A DNA stretch of 64,000 nt. It comes from Vibrio aerogenes. Lineage in GTDB: Bacteria; Pseudomonadota; Gammaproteobacteria; Enterobacterales; Vibrionaceae. The stretch's first letter is position 1, and each line of letters opens with the position of its first letter. A program made the position numbers and the translations under genes. The notes under the pieces are model-generated. The model was not told the origin of the DNA and ran no database searches. It worked only from the letters and a program-made list of their open reading frames with translations. Below, piece by piece: positions 39,388 through 51,263 of this stretch. The stretch spans positions 1,302,001 to 1,366,000 of the forward strand of contig NZ_AP024861.1 of the NCBI RefSeq assembly GCF_024346755.1, given 5' to 3'.

Positions 39388-41274
39388 TTATTTCGCCTCT
39401 TCTTGCTCTTCATCAAGGATGATGTGATCAAACACTTTTCTGACAACAGGTGCACCATGACTGGAACCGCCCCCGGCATTTTCAAGCACGATGGTGACGA
39501 TGGCTTCCGGGTCATCGAGTGGGGCAAACCCGGTAAACAGTGCGTGATCCCGCAGGTGCTCCGCCAGTTCATCGGCATTATATTCTTCATTTTCACCAAG
39601 ACTGAAGACCTGAGCGGTTCCCGACTTACCGGCACTTTTATATTTCAGGCCATGAAATGCTCTTCTTGCGGTTCCTCTGGAGCCATGATTCACGAGATAC
39701 ATCCCGTTGATGGCAATATTCCAGTATTTTTCCGGTACGCCGGTAATTGGCGGATAGGTTTCAACTTCTGCCAGTTTCTGCTTATCAAATTGTTCCCCAT
39801 TTTCAATCGTGGCTCGAAGTAAGTGGGGTGCCAGGACTTTCCCGTGATGAACGAGCACTGATGTTGCCTTGGCGATTTGCATGGGTGTTGCGGTCCAGTA
39901 GCCTTGTCCGATACCAACCGGAATCGTATCCCCCTGATACCAAGGGGTGCGGTGGCGGCTCATTTTCCATTCCCGTGTCGGCATATTGGCTTTACTCTCT
40001 TCAAAGATGTCAATGCCGGTATACTCACCGTAGCCAAATTTCCGCATCCATTCGGAAAGCCGGTCAATGCCCATATCATAAGCAACCTGATAGAAGAAAG
40101 TATCCACAGACTCTTCAATTGCCTTTGTAATATTGACCCGTCCATGCCCCCATTTCAGCCAGTCTCTGAATGGTCTGGTTTTTGAGTTTGGGATCCGCCA
40201 GTATCCGGGGTCATTCCGGGTTGTGTTCGGTGTAATAACACCTTCTTCTAATGCAGATACCGCAATCATAGGCTTCACTGTTGATCCGGGTGGATAAATC
40301 CCCAGTGTCGCCCGGTTGACCAGTGGCCTGTCTTTGTCATTCAGCAGTGTCCGGTATGCTTTGCCGGAAATGCCGTGAACAAATGCATTGGGATCGTAAC
40401 TCGGACTGGATACCATCGCTAGTACGCCGTTGTCTTTCGGATCCAGTACAACAGCAGAGCCTCTGCGGCCTTCAAACAGCTGATAAAGATATTTTTGCAG
40501 GCCGACATCGATGTTGAGCACAACGTCTTTTCCGGGAACAGGAGGGACATATTTCAGGGTGCGGATAATCCGGCCGCGGCTGTTCACTTCGACTTCCTGA
40601 TAACCGGGCATTCCGTGGAGAATATCTTCATAGTATCTTTCGATGCCCAGCTTTCCTATATCGCGTGTGGCCTGATAATTTGCTTCTTTGGCTTCCCGTT
40701 TAAGCCGCTGGATATCTTTATCGTTAATGCGTGAGACATAGCCAATCACATGGGTCAGAATTTTTCCGTATGGATAGTAACGTTTCAGCGTTGCGGTCAC
40801 TGATACGCCCGGGAACTTGTGTTGGTTGACAGAAAATTTTGCAACCTGTTGCTGCGTTAACTGTGTCAGTAGTGGGATTGAGTTGAAACGACGTGTTTGA
40901 CGCAGTTCTTTTTTGAAGGCGTCAATTCGCTCCTGAGGAATATCAATCACCGTTTTCAGATGCTCTATCGTTTCCCAGATATTTTTGACTTGTTCCGGGG
41001 TAATCTCAAGGTTGAAAATGGGGCGGTTTTCGGCCAGTAAAATACCATTACGGTCATAAATTAAGCCGCGATTGGGTGCGATAGGAACAATTTTGATCCG
41101 GTTGTCGTTGGAACGAGTTTTATAATCCTGAAACTGAACGACCTGAAGTGTATATAAATTCATGATTAATACACACATCAGAATCACAATGCCTAAGAAT
41201 GCAATAATTGCCCGGTTCCGGAATAACTGATCTTCTGACTTGTAATCGCGAATCTGACTGCGTCTGCGTAACAT
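39388..41274 (-). CDS. mrdA: penicillin-binding protein 2 (elongation transpeptidase)
   Basis: 628-residue monofunctional transpeptidase. One N-terminal membrane helix (around 27-48), a pedestal/dimerisation region, then the transpeptidase domain with STVK in [11 protein letters not shown], the SVD motif (EESVDTFF), and KSGTAQVF. First gene of the mrdA-rodA pair, directly after rlmH and separated by 7 bases. Confidence 0.97.
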   Translation of the reverse strand: MLRRRSQIRDYKSEDQLFRNRAIIAFLGIVILMCVLIMNLYTLQVVQFQDYKTRSNDNRIKIVPIAPNRGLIYDRNGILLAENRPIFNLEITPEQVKNIWETIEHLKTVIDIPQERIDAFKKELRQTRRFNSIPLLTQLTQQQVAKFSVNQHKFPGVSVTATLKRYYPYGKILTHVIGYVSRINDKDIQRLKREAKEANYQATRDIGKLGIERYYEDILHGMPGYQEVEVNSRGRIIRTLKYVPPVPGKDVVLNIDVGLQKYLYQLFEGRRGSAVVLDPKDNGVLAMVSSPSYDPNAFVHGISGKAYRTLLNDKDRPLVNRATLGIYPPGSTVKPMIAVSALEEGVITPNTTRNDPGYWRIPNSKTRPFRDWLKWGHGRVNITKAIEESVDTFFYQVAYDMGIDRLSEWMRKFGYGEYTGIDIFEESKANMPTREWKMSRHRTPWYQGDTIPVGIGQGYWTATPMQIAKATSVLVHHGKVLAPHLLRATIENGEQFDKQKLAEVETYPPITGVPEKYWNIAINGMYLVNHGSRGTARRAFHGLKYKSAGKSGTAQVFSLGENEEYNADELAEHLRDHALFTGFAPLDDPEAIVTIVLENAGGGSSHGAPVVRKVFDHIILDEEQEEAK

Positions 41275-41281
41275 ATCAACA

Positions 41282-41752
41282 TTATTCCCGGTGATAAGGG
41301 TGATTTGTCGTAATACTCCAGGCCCGGTACAAACTTTCTGCCATGATTACACGTACCAGTGGGTGAGGAAGTGTTAATGGTGAAAGTGACCAGCTCTGTG
41401 TTGCAGCCTGTTTACAGGCAGGGGCGAGACCTTCCGGTCCGCCAATCAGGATAGAAACATCTCTGCCATCGAGTTTCCATCCTTCCAGTTGCTGAGACAG
41501 TTGATTTGTGTCCCAGGACTTGCCGGGAATATCGAGTGTGACAATCCGGTTTCCTTTGGGAACAGCAGCGAGCATCGCTTCACCTTCCTTTTCAAGAATC
41601 CGGGAAATATCTGCATTTTTACCCCGTTTCCCTGCCGGGATCTCCGTGAGAGCAAGTGGCATATCGTGTGGGAATCTGCGCTGGTATTCATTAAATCCGG
41701 TTTCAACCCATGCGGGCATTTTCGTACCGACAGCGATCAGTTGAATCTTCAC
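41282..41752 (-). CDS. rlmH: 23S rRNA pseudouridine1915 N3-methyltransferase
   Basis: 156-residue SPOUT methyltransferase. The knotted C-terminal fold is shown by [35 protein letters not shown], and the end NHPYHRE. Lies 3 bases after rsfS, both acting on the 50S ribosome. Confidence 0.97.
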   Translation of the reverse strand: MKIQLIAVGTKMPAWVETGFNEYQRRFPHDMPLALTEIPAGKRGKNADISRILEKEGEAMLAAVPKGNRIVTLDIPGKSWDTNQLSQQLEGWKLDGRDVSILIGGPEGLAPACKQAATQSWSLSPLTLPHPLVRVIMAESLYRAWSITTNHPYHRE

Positions 41753-41755
41753 ACT

Positions 41756-42073
41756 TTAGCTCCAGAGCTTTTCAAGTTGATACAGATCGCGTTGTTCTTC
41801 TTGCATGACATGCAGCATTGAAGTGCCCATGTCGACAACAACCCATTCTCCTTCAGCTTCTCCTTCGATGCCATAGGGTGGAACTCCGGCTTTTTTTGCT
41901 TCACCTGCAACATGACTGGCAATTGATGAAACATGTCTTTTTGAGGTCCCGGTACAGATGACCATATAATCAGTGATGCTTGATTTACCGGTAACATCCA
42001 GCGTTAAAATATTCTCAGCCTTCATATCATCGGCTTTGTCGATTAAAAAATCTTTTAAGTCTTCCCGCAGCAA
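41756..42073 (-). CDS. rsfS: ribosomal silencing factor RsfS
   Basis: 105-residue Iojap-family factor that binds uL14 and blocks 30S joining in starvation. Family core: [47 protein letters not shown]. The start is TTG, supported by GAGGAG 8 bases upstream. In E. coli nadD and cobC precede rsfS; here holA ends only 53 bases upstream. Confidence 0.95.
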   Translation of the reverse strand: MLREDLKDFLIDKADDMKAENILTLDVTGKSSITDYMVICTGTSKRHVSSIASHVAGEAKKAGVPPYGIEGEAEGEWVVVDMGTSMLHVMQEEQRDLYQLEKLWS

Positions 42074-42126
42074 AAAATTGTCTCCTCTGCACTATTTATA
42101 TTATCTGCCTTGATGGCAAAAGCCTG

Positions 42127-43167
42127 TTATATTATATCATGTTTCACTGGTGATACAGTGTTGGTGTGTCTGACCTGTGTGAAATCAATACTGAAATGTT
42201 GCAACAAGGGCCAGAGGTCTTCGTTGTATTGTAGCTTAGCCATTAACTCTATGTGACTGAGCTGGTGAATCAGGGCATGTAATGCCGACAAATTCAGGCG
42301 TTCTAAAGCATGAATGTAGAAAGGGCGCTTATTCTTCCAGATACGGTACTGATTCATCAGGCTGTAAATATCCTCATGCTCTTTTTTAGCCTGAAGTTCC
42401 AGCAGAAGCCGGAGTTCCTTTTGTATGCTTCTCAGTAAAATCACTGGTTCAGTTCCTTCTGCTTTCAACTGGCGTAAAATTCTCTGACAACGCTTCGGCT
42501 TGCCATCCAGTAAGGCATCAACCCAGTGAAATACTGAAAAGTGATTATGTCTCGAAAGCGATTCTTCAACTCTGACAATGGTTAACTGGCCATCCGGATA
42601 TAAAAGTGCCAGTTTCTCAAGGCTTTGGACTAAAGCCAATAAGTTTCCCTCATGCCATTGAGCAAGCATTTGTATCGTTTCTTTATCCGGAGAGAGCCCC
42701 AAAGCTTTACAGCGTTGCAATACGAATTGTGGCAGCCGGTTTAAGTCCGGGGAAAGACAATTGACATGGCAGCCACTTGAGAGCAAAGCCTTAAACCATT
42801 TTGTATTCTCTTGTGCCTTCGTCAGTTTTGGTCCGTGAATGACTAAAGTTGTATCCTGATTAAGCATGCTGCTGAGTATCAGTAGCTTTGAAGTGACTGC
42901 TGCAGTAAAAGAGTCAGGCAGCGTTAGCTCAACCAGCTGGCGGCTTGAAAACAGGCTCAATGTCTGAAAATGTTCAAAAACATTATCCCAGTTGAGTGAT
43001 GAATCAACCTGATAGCGACAAAACGTATCCACGCCCTGACTTTTAGCTGCTTCTTTGACCGCAGTTTTTGATTCCTGAATCAGAAGGGGTTCATTACCAA
43101 ATATCAGGTACACCGGCAGCAATTGCTGGCGAAGCTGACTGGCTAAATTTTCTGCATAAATACGCAT
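42127..43167 (-). CDS. holA: DNA polymerase III subunit delta
   Basis: Wrench subunit of the clamp loader that opens the beta clamp. 346 residues. Family segments: LPVYLIFGNEPLLIQESKTAV at the N-terminus and the helical collar domain at the C-terminus. The ATG at 43167 (MRIYAEN) is chosen over GTG 43176 and ATG 43170 because GGGTGA then has a normal 5-base spacing. It follows lptE by 24 bases. Confidence 0.95.
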   Translation of the reverse strand: MRIYAENLASQLRQQLLPVYLIFGNEPLLIQESKTAVKEAAKSQGVDTFCRYQVDSSLNWDNVFEHFQTLSLFSSRQLVELTLPDSFTAAVTSKLLILSSMLNQDTTLVIHGPKLTKAQENTKWFKALLSSGCHVNCLSPDLNRLPQFVLQRCKALGLSPDKETIQMLAQWHEGNLLALVQSLEKLALLYPDGQLTIVRVEESLSRHNHFSVFHWVDALLDGKPKRCQRILRQLKAEGTEPVILLRSIQKELRLLLELQAKKEHEDIYSLMNQYRIWKNKRPFYIHALERLNLSALHALIHQLSHIELMAKLQYNEDLWPLLQHFSIDFTQVRHTNTVSPVKHDII

Positions 43168-43191
43168 CATAATCACCCGGATATCTGACTA

Positions 43192-43791
43192 TTAGTGTAT
43201 TGATGTCTGAGGAACTAATTCATTCGTCGTTATCTTGATTGTAGGAATATTTTGCTGCGTCTCCGGCTGATTTTGTTCAATATTTTTTATATTCGATTTC
43301 AGTCGGGCCATTTGCCGGATAATTTGCGATGTGGCAAGTTGACGCATTTCCTCTTCTATCATGGTTCTTTCTACAGATTTTGCCAGTGCAGTCAACGGGT
43401 TATCGAGATAGCTCCGGGTGACGCTGGTAACAAATTGACGTGCGCCTATCTCAGGGATTGTTACCTGATATGTGACTTTAAGCGTCAATTCTTCTTCTGC
43501 GGCACGGGTATTTTGGTAAACAGACAAGGTGCGGGAACTGATAGCTTCACTCATCAGGTGAAGGTTTGGTGTGTTTTCTGCCGGTGGTACAATTCTAACC
43601 TCGTTCATATGGAGCTGGTTCTTTATCATCCGGGTCAGCTGACTGTATTGGTCATAGCTGGTCATTGATAAACGGTTTAATGATTCAGGAATATCATAAT
43701 CGCCTCTCAGGTGAAAACCACAAGCAGTTAACAGCATTGAAAGACATACGATCAGGTGATACTGAAAACGATATTTTTTAATGAATTGCAT
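43192..43791 (-). CDS. lptE: LPS-assembly lipoprotein LptE
   Basis: Outer-membrane lipoprotein that plugs the LptD barrel for lipopolysaccharide export. 199-residue precursor with a lipobox LLTAC (about Cys24) followed by GFHLRGDY, the family hallmark. The ATG at 43791 with AGGA six bases upstream is preferred to GTG 43815. The C-terminal tail is glutamine- and threonine-rich. Located between leuS and holA as in E. coli. Confidence 0.94.
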   Translation of the reverse strand: MQFIKKYRFQYHLIVCLSMLLTACGFHLRGDYDIPESLNRLSMTSYDQYSQLTRMIKNQLHMNEVRIVPPAENTPNLHLMSEAISSRTLSVYQNTRAAEEELTLKVTYQVTIPEIGARQFVTSVTRSYLDNPLTALAKSVERTMIEEEMRQLATSQIIRQMARLKSNIKNIEQNQPETQQNIPTIKITTNELVPQTSIH

Positions 43792-43850
43792 TCGAATCCT
43801 GTTTGTTAATTTCACAATATAAACGGAGCGTATTTGTGTTAAGTGGTTTG

Positions 43851-43879
43851 GTCTGCACAGTAAATTTTACTGTGCAGAC
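43851..43879. repeat. 29-bp near-perfect palindrome between leuS and lptE
   Basis: GTCTGCACAGTAAA (43851-43864) and TTTACTGTGCAGAC (43866-43879) are perfect reverse complements around one T. It lies 22 bases beyond the leuS stop and 60 bases before the lptE ATG. No T run follows on either strand, so a standard terminator is unlikely; it could be a hairpin attenuator, an RNase site or a protein-binding palindrome. Confidence 0.9.
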
Positions 43880-43900
43880 TTCAACCTGGCGACTAACTCA

Positions 43901-46474
43901 TTAGTTAGCGACGATATTAAGCAGCTTCCCGGGAACATAAATCACTTTACGGATGGTCAGGCCATCGGTGAATTTTTTTACGTTCTCATCTTCAAGACCA
44001 AGGTTTTCAACCTCTTCCTTGGTTGCATCTGCGGCAACGGTTAACTTACCACGTAACTTGCCGTTCACCTGCAGTACAATTAGTTTCTCATCTTCTACCA
44101 GTGCTTTTTGATCGAAAGCGGGCCAGCTGCTGTGATCGATATCCGACTCACCTAAAGCCTGCCACATTTCAAAACAAATATGTGGTGTAATAGGCGACAA
44201 CATGACAACGACCGCTCTTAATGCTTCATCAAGAATTGCCCGATCCTGTTCTTCGGTCTGAGGTGCTTTAGTCAGCTTGTTCATCAGTTCCATGATCGCT
44301 GCAATGGCCGTATTGAACGTCTGACGTCTGTCAATATCATCTGTGACTTTCGCAATCGTTTTATGAACATCGCGGCGTAACGCTTTTTGGTCAGCGTTTA
44401 AGGTCTGCGGTGAGACTGAAGTTGCAGCGCCTTTAAGCGTGTGCTCCCGGACGGCTTTCCATACCCGCTTCAGGAAGCGGTTGGCACCTTCAACACCGGA
44501 CTCCTGCCATTCAAGGGTCATATCAGCTGGTGAAGCAAACATCATAAATAAACGGACCGTATCAGCACCGTATTTGTTGACCATTTCCTGCGGGTCTATA
44601 CCGTTATTTTTCGACTTGGACATTTTGATCATGCCAGCGTGTTCCAGCTCGTGTCCCTGAGGGTCTGTCGCTGTAGTGATTCTGCCTTTGCCGTCACGGG
44701 TTATGGTGACATCCGTTGGTGCGATCCATTCTTTACCACCTTTTTCATTGGTGTAGCTGAAAGCATCGGCCAGAACCATTCCCTGACATAACAGCTTTTT
44801 GAATGGTTCATTTGATGTGACATAACCTGCGTCCCGTAACAGTTTATGGAAGAAACGAGAGTAGAGCAGGTGCATACATGCGTGTTCAATACCACCGATA
44901 TACTGGTCAGCAGGCAGCCAGTAATTGGCTTTCTCTGGATCGATAATTTGATCCGCCTGCGGAGAGCAGTAACGGGCGTAATACCAGGAAGATTCCATAA
45001 AGGTATCAAACGTATCGGTTTCGCGCAGGGCAGGCTGACCATTCCAGGTGGTTTCTGCCCAGGATTTATCTGCTTTGATGGGGCTGGTAACACCATCCAT
45101 CACGACATCTTCCGGTAAGATAACCGGGAGCTGATCTGCTGGTACCGGGTGGACTTCACCATCTTCTGTGGTCACCATTGGGATAGGGGCACCCCAGTAA
45201 CGCTGGCGGGAAACGCCCCAGTCGCGCAGACGGAAGTTCACCGTTTTACGGCCTTTATCTTCCGATTCCAGCTTTGCTGCAATGGCATCCAGCGCTTGCT
45301 GGAAGTCCATGCCATCAAATTCACCGGAATTAAATAAAAGGCCCTTTTCTGTATATGCTGCTTCAGAGATATCCAGTCCGGAACCGTCAGCAGGCTGAAT
45401 CACAGGTAAGATATCCAGACCATATTTGGTCGCGAACTCAAAGTCACGCTGATCATGTGCCGGCACAGCCATGACTGCACCAGTACCGTAATCCATGAGT
45501 ACAAAGTTTGCCACGTAAACCGGTACTTCACGCCCGTTCAGCGGATGAACAGCTTTCAGGCCGGTATCCATACCTTTCTTTTCCATCGTTGCCAGTTCGG
45601 CTTCTGCAACTTTGGTGTTTCTGCATTCATCAATGAAACTTGCCAGCTCAGCATTGTTTTTTGCGGCGGCGGCTGCAAGCGGGTGTCCGGCCGCAATCCC
45701 AACGTATGTCACACCCATTAATGTATCAGGGCGGGTTGTGTACACTTCAAGGTCACCATGTTCCTGTACATGGAATTTCAGCTCGACGCCTTCAGAACGG
45801 CCAATCCAGTTTCGTTGCATAGTTTTGACCATTTCCGGCCAGCCATCCAGATTATCCAGATCATCGAGTAATTCCTGCGCATAATCCGTAATCTTAATAA
45901 ACCACTGAGGAATCTCTTTCTGTTCGACTGGCGTGTCACAACGCCAGCAACAGCCATTTTCAACCTGCTCGTTTGCTAATACCGTTTGATCGTTCGGACA
46001 CCAGTTGACTGACGAAGTCTTCTTGTAGACCAGACCTTTTTCATAAAGTTTGGTAAAGAACTCTTGTTCCCAGCGATAATATTCAGGACGACAAGTGGCA
46101 AATTCACGATTCCAGTCATAACCAAACCCCAGCAATTTGAGCTGGTTCTTCATATATTCAATGTTTTCGTAAGTCCAGGGCGCGGGCGCAGTTTTGTTTT
46201 TTACTGCGGCATTTTCTGCAGGTAGGCCAAAAGCATCCCAGCCGATAGGCTGCATCACATTTTTTCCCTGCAGGCGTTGGAAACGAGAGACAACATCACC
46301 GATAGTATAGTTACGGACATGTCCCATGTGCAGTCGTCCACTTGGATATGGGAACATAGATAAACAGTAAAATTTTTCCTGATTTGGGTTTTCAGTAACA
46401 ACAAAAGTTTTGTTTTTTTCCCAATGTGCCTGAACCTTAGGTTCGATATCTTGAGGGTTATATTGTTCTTGCAT
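43901..46474 (-). CDS. leuS: leucyl-tRNA synthetase
   Basis: 857-residue class I synthetase. The HIGH motif appears as HMGH ([13 protein letters not shown], about 48-51), the editing domain holds the conserved threonine-rich [12 protein letters not shown], and KMSKS is in [11 protein letters not shown] zinc-type cysteine set CCWRC plus WCPND is present. Heads leuS-lptE-holA. Confidence 0.98.
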   Translation of the reverse strand: MQEQYNPQDIEPKVQAHWEKNKTFVVTENPNQEKFYCLSMFPYPSGRLHMGHVRNYTIGDVVSRFQRLQGKNVMQPIGWDAFGLPAENAAVKNKTAPAPWTYENIEYMKNQLKLLGFGYDWNREFATCRPEYYRWEQEFFTKLYEKGLVYKKTSSVNWCPNDQTVLANEQVENGCCWRCDTPVEQKEIPQWFIKITDYAQELLDDLDNLDGWPEMVKTMQRNWIGRSEGVELKFHVQEHGDLEVYTTRPDTLMGVTYVGIAAGHPLAAAAAKNNAELASFIDECRNTKVAEAELATMEKKGMDTGLKAVHPLNGREVPVYVANFVLMDYGTGAVMAVPAHDQRDFEFATKYGLDILPVIQPADGSGLDISEAAYTEKGLLFNSGEFDGMDFQQALDAIAAKLESEDKGRKTVNFRLRDWGVSRQRYWGAPIPMVTTEDGEVHPVPADQLPVILPEDVVMDGVTSPIKADKSWAETTWNGQPALRETDTFDTFMESSWYYARYCSPQADQIIDPEKANYWLPADQYIGGIEHACMHLLYSRFFHKLLRDAGYVTSNEPFKKLLCQGMVLADAFSYTNEKGGKEWIAPTDVTITRDGKGRITTATDPQGHELEHAGMIKMSKSKNNGIDPQEMVNKYGADTVRLFMMFASPADMTLEWQESGVEGANRFLKRVWKAVREHTLKGAATSVSPQTLNADQKALRRDVHKTIAKVTDDIDRRQTFNTAIAAIMELMNKLTKAPQTEEQDRAILDEALRAVVVMLSPITPHICFEMWQALGESDIDHSSWPAFDQKALVEDEKLIVLQVNGKLRGKLTVAADATKEEVENLGLEDENVKKFTDGLTIRKVIYVPGKLLNIVAN

Positions 46475-46595
46475 CGATGATATCCGTTATCCTGGAATTT
46501 GTGAGTTCAATTAGAACAGATTTTTGTAGATCGCCATAGAATACCTAAAGCGGGGATGCACAACAATAGTCAATCTGGTTCGAAGGAGGTCTGAG

Positions 46596-47075
46596 ATGCC
46601 AAAACATCGCACAGGATATGAATCATTACTGAAAGAGATTGTTGATACCGTTAAAAATAGTCAGGAATCGCTGAGTCATGCAATTGAGACATCAGAGAAA
46701 GTTGCTGAAGCCGCCTCAGATATGACCAAAGATGAGCTTGCCATTATTTCAGCTTATATCCGGGCTGATTTGCAAGAGTTTGCGACGAATTATCATGAAA
46801 GTCAGAGTGGTCACTTTGCAGTCATGATCATGAACTCTGTTTGGGAAGGTTTAGCTTCAATTACTGATCGTTCTGCCCTTGAATGGGCTGAACTCGCTCA
46901 GGAACTTGAGCATCAGGGGATTTATCAGGCCGGTGAAATGATTGGGTTGGGTGAATTGCAGTGTGAAAAATGTGGTCATAAAGCCGAATATAACCATCCA
47001 ACAGAAATTATTCCCTGTATCGCCTGCGGGCATAAAGTTTTCCACCGGGTGACCCCTAAAAGTCACCCGGAGTAA
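46596..47075 (+). CDS. ybeL: zinc-ribbon protein YbeL (DUF1451)
   Basis: 159-residue cytoplasmic protein with a helical N-terminal part (about 1-115) and a C-terminal zinc ribbon from CEKCGHK and CIACGHK. GGAGG precedes the ATG. Divergent from leuS as in E. coli. The 3' end of the gene contains a 9-bp hairpin (47045-47053 with 47062-47070). Function is unknown. Confidence 0.92.
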   Translation: MPKHRTGYESLLKEIVDTVKNSQESLSHAIETSEKVAEAASDMTKDELAIISAYIRADLQEFATNYHESQSGHFAVMIMNSVWEGLASITDRSALEWAELAQELEHQGIYQAGEMIGLGELQCEKCGHKAEYNHPTEIIPCIACGHKVFHRVTPKSHPE

Positions 47076-47096
47076 ATCAGGGCAGATCAACAGTGA

Positions 47097-48704
47097 TTAA
47101 TCACTGATACCGGTGATCTTTTTATTGTCATCTGGCAAGGCGTTTTTTTGTCTCAGGCACAGGCTGGTCAGAAATGAGAGAACAACCAGAACGTAAACAG
47201 GCCATGATCCCCAACGGTGATAAGGTGTCATTCCCTGTGTTGGCGTTAATGTTGTCTTCAGCACCCCCGTCTCAAACTGTGGAAGCTGTTTTACAACATG
47301 GCCCCGATAATCCGTGACGGCTGTTATGCCATTATTGGTCGCACGGATAAGTGGTTTACCCAGTTCCAGTGCCCGCATTCTGGCAATTTCCATATGCTGT
47401 AGTGGTCCGATTGAGTGACCAAACCAGGCATCATTCGACAGCGTCAGGATGAAATCTGTTTTTTCTGTGGTATTCACCCGGACCTGCTCATTAAAAATGA
47501 TTTCGTAGCACAGAGCCGGTACAAGAAAACGGTTTTTTGCCTGCAGATTGGGCTGGATATAGGCGCCATCCGTAAAGGATGACATCGGCAGATTAAATAT
47601 AGGGGCTAATGGCCGGAGCAACGATTCAAACGGGACAAACTCGCCGAACGGCAGCAGATGATGCTTATGATATCTCTGTGATATGTTCAGCGAATAATCC
47701 GGAACACCAGTACCGGAACCAAGCGTTAAAATGCTGTTGTAATAGGTCGAACCGGCCTGATTGAGAACACCCGTGATAATGGCCGTATCATGCGCTTTTG
47801 CAGAGGAATCCAATGCCCCAAAGTAATCAACCAGCTGGTGTTCAAATGCAGGAACAGCAGCTTCGGGCCAGATAATGATATCAGCATCCCAGTTTTCACG
47901 GGTCAAATCTGTGTATTTCACAATCGTGGGCCAGCGTTGACTGGGTAACCATTTGAGGGCTTGATCAATATTTCCCTGAATGAGTGCAACTTTAGTTTGT
48001 CTGTCTGGCTGTGGTGTTACCCATTGTATCTGGTTCAGTCCCCATGCAGATAAGAGAATAACTCCGGGAATAATGCTCCATCTCCAGCGTTTGCTTACAC
48101 CGATATAAGCGAGTGTGCCAGCGATCAGCATAATAGCCAATGTGATGAGTTCGACGCCACCGACAGGCGCAAAACCTGACAGCCATGTGTCAGCCTGGCT
48201 ATATCCCAGCCATAGCCATGGAAAACCAGTAAAAATCCACCCCCGTAACCATTCAGTGATCAACCATAATACCGGTGTGGCCAATAAGAACCGGTTCGTA
48301 TTCCTCAATGGGAATAAACGATTCAGTGTCCAACAAAACAAGGCCGGATAAAGCGACAAATAGGCTGACAGAAGCCCGACCAGCAGAAAGCTTACACTGG
48401 GGGGAACACCGCCAAACGTATCAATACTGACATGAACCCAGTTGATTCCATGACCAAAAAATCCTAATCCCCAAATTAACCCTATGATAAAGGCATGACG
48501 GGGCGTCTGTTGATCGATCAATATCAGCAACAGACAGGGACTCAGAAATGCAATCGCCCAGATGTCGTAAGGGGCAAATGCCAGAGGGGTGAGAATACCA
48601 AGAAAAGCGGCCATAAATGACCGCTTGATCAGAGCTTTTTTTGTTGACTGTATTGACAGTCGTGATGCCGGATTGTCGATACCGGACTGGACGTATTTAT
48701 TCAT
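47097..48704 (-). CDS. lnt: apolipoprotein N-acyltransferase
   Basis: Adds the third acyl chain to lipoproteins at the inner membrane. 535 residues: about seven or eight membrane helices, then a periplasmic nitrilase-like domain with the catalytic triad positions Glu in [10 protein letters not shown], Lys in [11 protein letters not shown] and Cys in LCYEIIF. The ATG at 48704 overlaps the corC end (ATGAATAA); an upstream in-frame start at 48725 lies inside corC and is less likely. Confidence 0.96.
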   Translation of the reverse strand: MNKYVQSGIDNPASRLSIQSTKKALIKRSFMAAFLGILTPLAFAPYDIWAIAFLSPCLLLILIDQQTPRHAFIIGLIWGLGFFGHGINWVHVSIDTFGGVPPSVSFLLVGLLSAYLSLYPALFCWTLNRLFPLRNTNRFLLATPVLWLITEWLRGWIFTGFPWLWLGYSQADTWLSGFAPVGGVELITLAIMLIAGTLAYIGVSKRWRWSIIPGVILLSAWGLNQIQWVTPQPDRQTKVALIQGNIDQALKWLPSQRWPTIVKYTDLTRENWDADIIIWPEAAVPAFEHQLVDYFGALDSSAKAHDTAIITGVLNQAGSTYYNSILTLGSGTGVPDYSLNISQRYHKHHLLPFGEFVPFESLLRPLAPIFNLPMSSFTDGAYIQPNLQAKNRFLVPALCYEIIFNEQVRVNTTEKTDFILTLSNDAWFGHSIGPLQHMEIARMRALELGKPLIRATNNGITAVTDYRGHVVKQLPQFETGVLKTTLTPTQGMTPYHRWGSWPVYVLVVLSFLTSLCLRQKNALPDDNKKITGISD

Positions 48705-49572
48705 GAAGTTCTTCAGAAAGAGCAACCATATCCGGGATGGTCACCTGCAGCTGAATGACCCGGCGGTTATCTGCACTGGTCACTTTAAACTGATAGTCAT
48801 CAATTTGTACCACTTCCCCTCGTTCAGGTAAGTGGCCGAATGCTGTCATCACCAGACCGCCAACGGTATCCACTTCTTCATCGCTGAATTGTGTTCCGAA
48901 TGTATCATTGAAGTCTTCAATGGTTGTTAAGGCATTGACAGAATATGTATGTTTGCTGAGCTGACGAATTTCTTCCTGTTCTTCGTCATCGGTTTCATCT
49001 TCAATATCACCGACAATTTCTTCCAGAATATCTTCAATAGTCACCAGGCCAGAAACACCACCAAATTCATCAACGACGATAGCCATGTGGTATCGTTCTT
49101 CACGAAATTCTTTTAATAACCGATCGACCCGCTTACTTTCAGGAACAACCACAGCGGTACGAATGACTTCATCTATATCAAAAGGGGTGCTTTCTGAGCC
49201 AAGGTACTTCAGTAAATCCTTGGCAAGTAACATGCCTTCAACATGATCCTTATCTTCGCTGATAATTGGATATCTGGAGTGCTGGGCATCGATAATGAGT
49301 GCAATTAATTCGTCCAGTGTTGCACTTTTATCAACAGTGACCATTTGGGAGCGCGGGATCATGATATCCCGGATCCGCATTTCTGAGATTTGAATCACAC
49401 CTTCGAGCATATCTTTGGTATCGTGATCAATCAGTTCATTAGTTTCTGAATCCCTGATTACTTCTACGAGTTCCTGTCTGTCCTTAGGGTCACCCTGAAA
49501 TAGTTGCCCCAAACGTTCAAAAAAAGATTTTCGACTGGGACCTTCAGAATTCTGCGAATTGTCTTCGTTCAT
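48697..49572 (-). CDS. corC: CNNM/CorC family protein (YbeX)
   Basis: 291-residue cytoplasmic protein: two CBS domains (about 70-185, with [18 protein letters not shown] and [21 protein letters not shown]) and a C-terminal CorC_HlyC domain ([18 protein letters not shown]). Linked to magnesium/cobalt efflux and ribosome metabolism in E. coli. The start ATG at 49572 (MNEDNSQNS) matches the family; the frame is open to 49614. Confidence 0.95.
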   Translation of the reverse strand: MNEDNSQNSEGPSRKSFFERLGQLFQGDPKDRQELVEVIRDSETNELIDHDTKDMLEGVIQISEMRIRDIMIPRSQMVTVDKSATLDELIALIIDAQHSRYPIISEDKDHVEGMLLAKDLLKYLGSESTPFDIDEVIRTAVVVPESKRVDRLLKEFREERYHMAIVVDEFGGVSGLVTIEDILEEIVGDIEDETDDEEQEEIRQLSKHTYSVNALTTIEDFNDTFGTQFSDEEVDTVGGLVMTAFGHLPERGEVVQIDDYQFKVTSADNRRVIQLQVTIPDMVALSEELHE

Positions 49573-49651
49573 TGTTTCTCTATTCAGCCACGCTATCAAA
49601 GTGTGATAGCACACATTGCTAAACCGACGTTGTTGATAAAAGGTCGTTTAG

Positions 49652-50113
49652 CTACTTTTCTGCCAGATAAGGATCTTCAAACCCCATATCCTGCATAATT
49701 TTTGTTTCAAGTGACTCCATCTCAATCGCTTCGTCATCCTGAATATGATCATAACCTAGCAGATGAAGGCACCCATGTACAACCATATGCGCCCAATGAG
49801 CGATTTGACGTTTGTCCTGTTCCTTTGATTCCTGCTCAACAATAGCTTTGCATATGACTAAATCACCTAATAGATCAATTTCAATCTCCGGTGGCGCTTC
49901 AAATGGAAACGAAAGCACATTGGTTGGCTTATTTTTATCTCTGTACTGATAGTTTAGTTGTTGACTCTCAGCCGGGTCAACAATACGAATCGTCAGCTCC
50001 CCATGGGGACGAAAAGGTGCAATTGATTTTGTTACCCAAAACGAAAAGTTTTCAAAAGAGGGGAGTCCCTCCTCATTTTCGACTGCAATCTGCAGATCAA
50101 GTTCAAAGGTCAT
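49652..50113 (-). CDS. ybeY: endoribonuclease YbeY
   Basis: 153-residue metal-dependent RNase for 16S rRNA 3' maturation and ribosome quality control. The zinc motif HxxxHxxxxxH is [11 protein letters not shown] (about 120-130). Its ATG shares one base with the ybeZ stop, so the two are coupled. Confidence 0.97.
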   Translation of the reverse strand: MTFELDLQIAVENEEGLPSFENFSFWVTKSIAPFRPHGELTIRIVDPAESQQLNYQYRDKNKPTNVLSFPFEAPPEIEIDLLGDLVICKAIVEQESKEQDKRQIAHWAHMVVHGCLHLLGYDHIQDDEAIEMESLETKIMQDMGFEDPYLAEK

Positions 50114-51207
50114 TAACTGTCTGACTCCTGCATTGATTCAGAAGATGTTGGTGCTTCTTCCTGTCTGGCTTGTTGCTGTGCTTCCCGGCGTTTTTTCTCA
50201 TAGGCTTTCCGTTCTTTTTGATCTTCAGCCTCCCACTTCTCATATGCATTGATGATACGGGCGACAACCGGGTGTCTGACGACATCATCAGACTGGAAAA
50301 AGTTGAAGCTGATTTCATCGACTTCGCTAAGGACTTCAATGGCATGTCTCAGGCCGGATTTTGCGCCCCGGGGGAGGTCAATTTGTGTTACATCCCCGGT
50401 AATCACTGCACAGGAATTGAAACCAATCCGGGTCAGGAACATCTTCATTTGTTCAACAGTCGTATTTTGGCTTTCATCAAGTATGATGAAAGCATCGTTC
50501 AGTGTGCGTCCACGCATATAAGCCAGCGGTGCCACTTCAATCACGTTACGCTCAATGAGCTTTTCAACCTTTTCAAATCCAAGCATTTCAAATAATGCAT
50601 CGTAAAGCGGCCGCAAATAAGGATCGACTTTCTGGCTTAAATCACCCGGTAAAAAACCTAATTTTTCACCAGCTTCTACTGCCGGCCGGGTTAAAAGAAT
50701 CCGGCGGATTTCCTGACGCTCCAGCGCATCAACCGCTGCTGCAACAGCCAGGTATGTTTTTCCTGTTCCCGCAGGGCCGACACCAAATGTAATATCGTGT
50801 GTCACCATATTTACCAGATACTGTGCCTGATTTGGTGTCCGGGGTTTGATCATTCCTTTTTTGGTTTTAATGAAAACTTCTTTACCGTGAGGAATGGACG
50901 ATTCACTCGTCTGCTCGAGAATTCCGGATTCTTTTATTGCCAGATGAATGGCTTCAGGTTCAATATCCGGAATGTCACCCCTGACTGGTGCTGTGCTGAC
51001 ATACAGATGTTTAAGGATATCGAGGGCAGCATTTGCTGTGTGAGGTTTACCTACAATTGTAAATTGTTGATTTCGGTAGTTTATCTCGACCCCGAGACGA
51101 CGCTCTAATTGCTTGATGTTATCATCAAACGGCCCACATAAACTGGCTAATCTGCGATTATGTGCCGGCTCTAGATTAACTTCTAACGTAACGATTTTAT
51201 TACTCAA
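50113..51207 (-). CDS. ybeZ: PhoH-like ATPase YbeZ
   Basis: 364-residue cytoplasmic ATPase. An N-terminal KH-like region is followed by the PhoH domain with Walker [10 protein letters not shown] (about 152-160) and Walker [10 protein letters not shown]. The C-terminal 40 residues are charged ([16 protein letters not shown]). It is the usual partner of YbeY in rRNA metabolism. Confidence 0.96.
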   Translation of the reverse strand: MSNKIVTLEVNLEPAHNRRLASLCGPFDDNIKQLERRLGVEINYRNQQFTIVGKPHTANAALDILKHLYVSTAPVRGDIPDIEPEAIHLAIKESGILEQTSESSIPHGKEVFIKTKKGMIKPRTPNQAQYLVNMVTHDITFGVGPAGTGKTYLAVAAAVDALERQEIRRILLTRPAVEAGEKLGFLPGDLSQKVDPYLRPLYDALFEMLGFEKVEKLIERNVIEVAPLAYMRGRTLNDAFIILDESQNTTVEQMKMFLTRIGFNSCAVITGDVTQIDLPRGAKSGLRHAIEVLSEVDEISFNFFQSDDVVRHPVVARIINAYEKWEAEDQKERKAYEKKRREAQQQARQEEAPTSSESMQESDS

Positions 51208-51263
51208 TGTGGCCTCTCATTCAGTCAGTTATATGTGCCCGATTGTGACCGGGCACACCTCGA

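Noticed and set aside
47045..47103. Terminators between ybeL and lnt
   Set aside because: Two hairpins are visible (CCGGGTGAC/GTCACCCGG and AGTGATTAATCACT) but both lie in or at coding ends and lack T runs.
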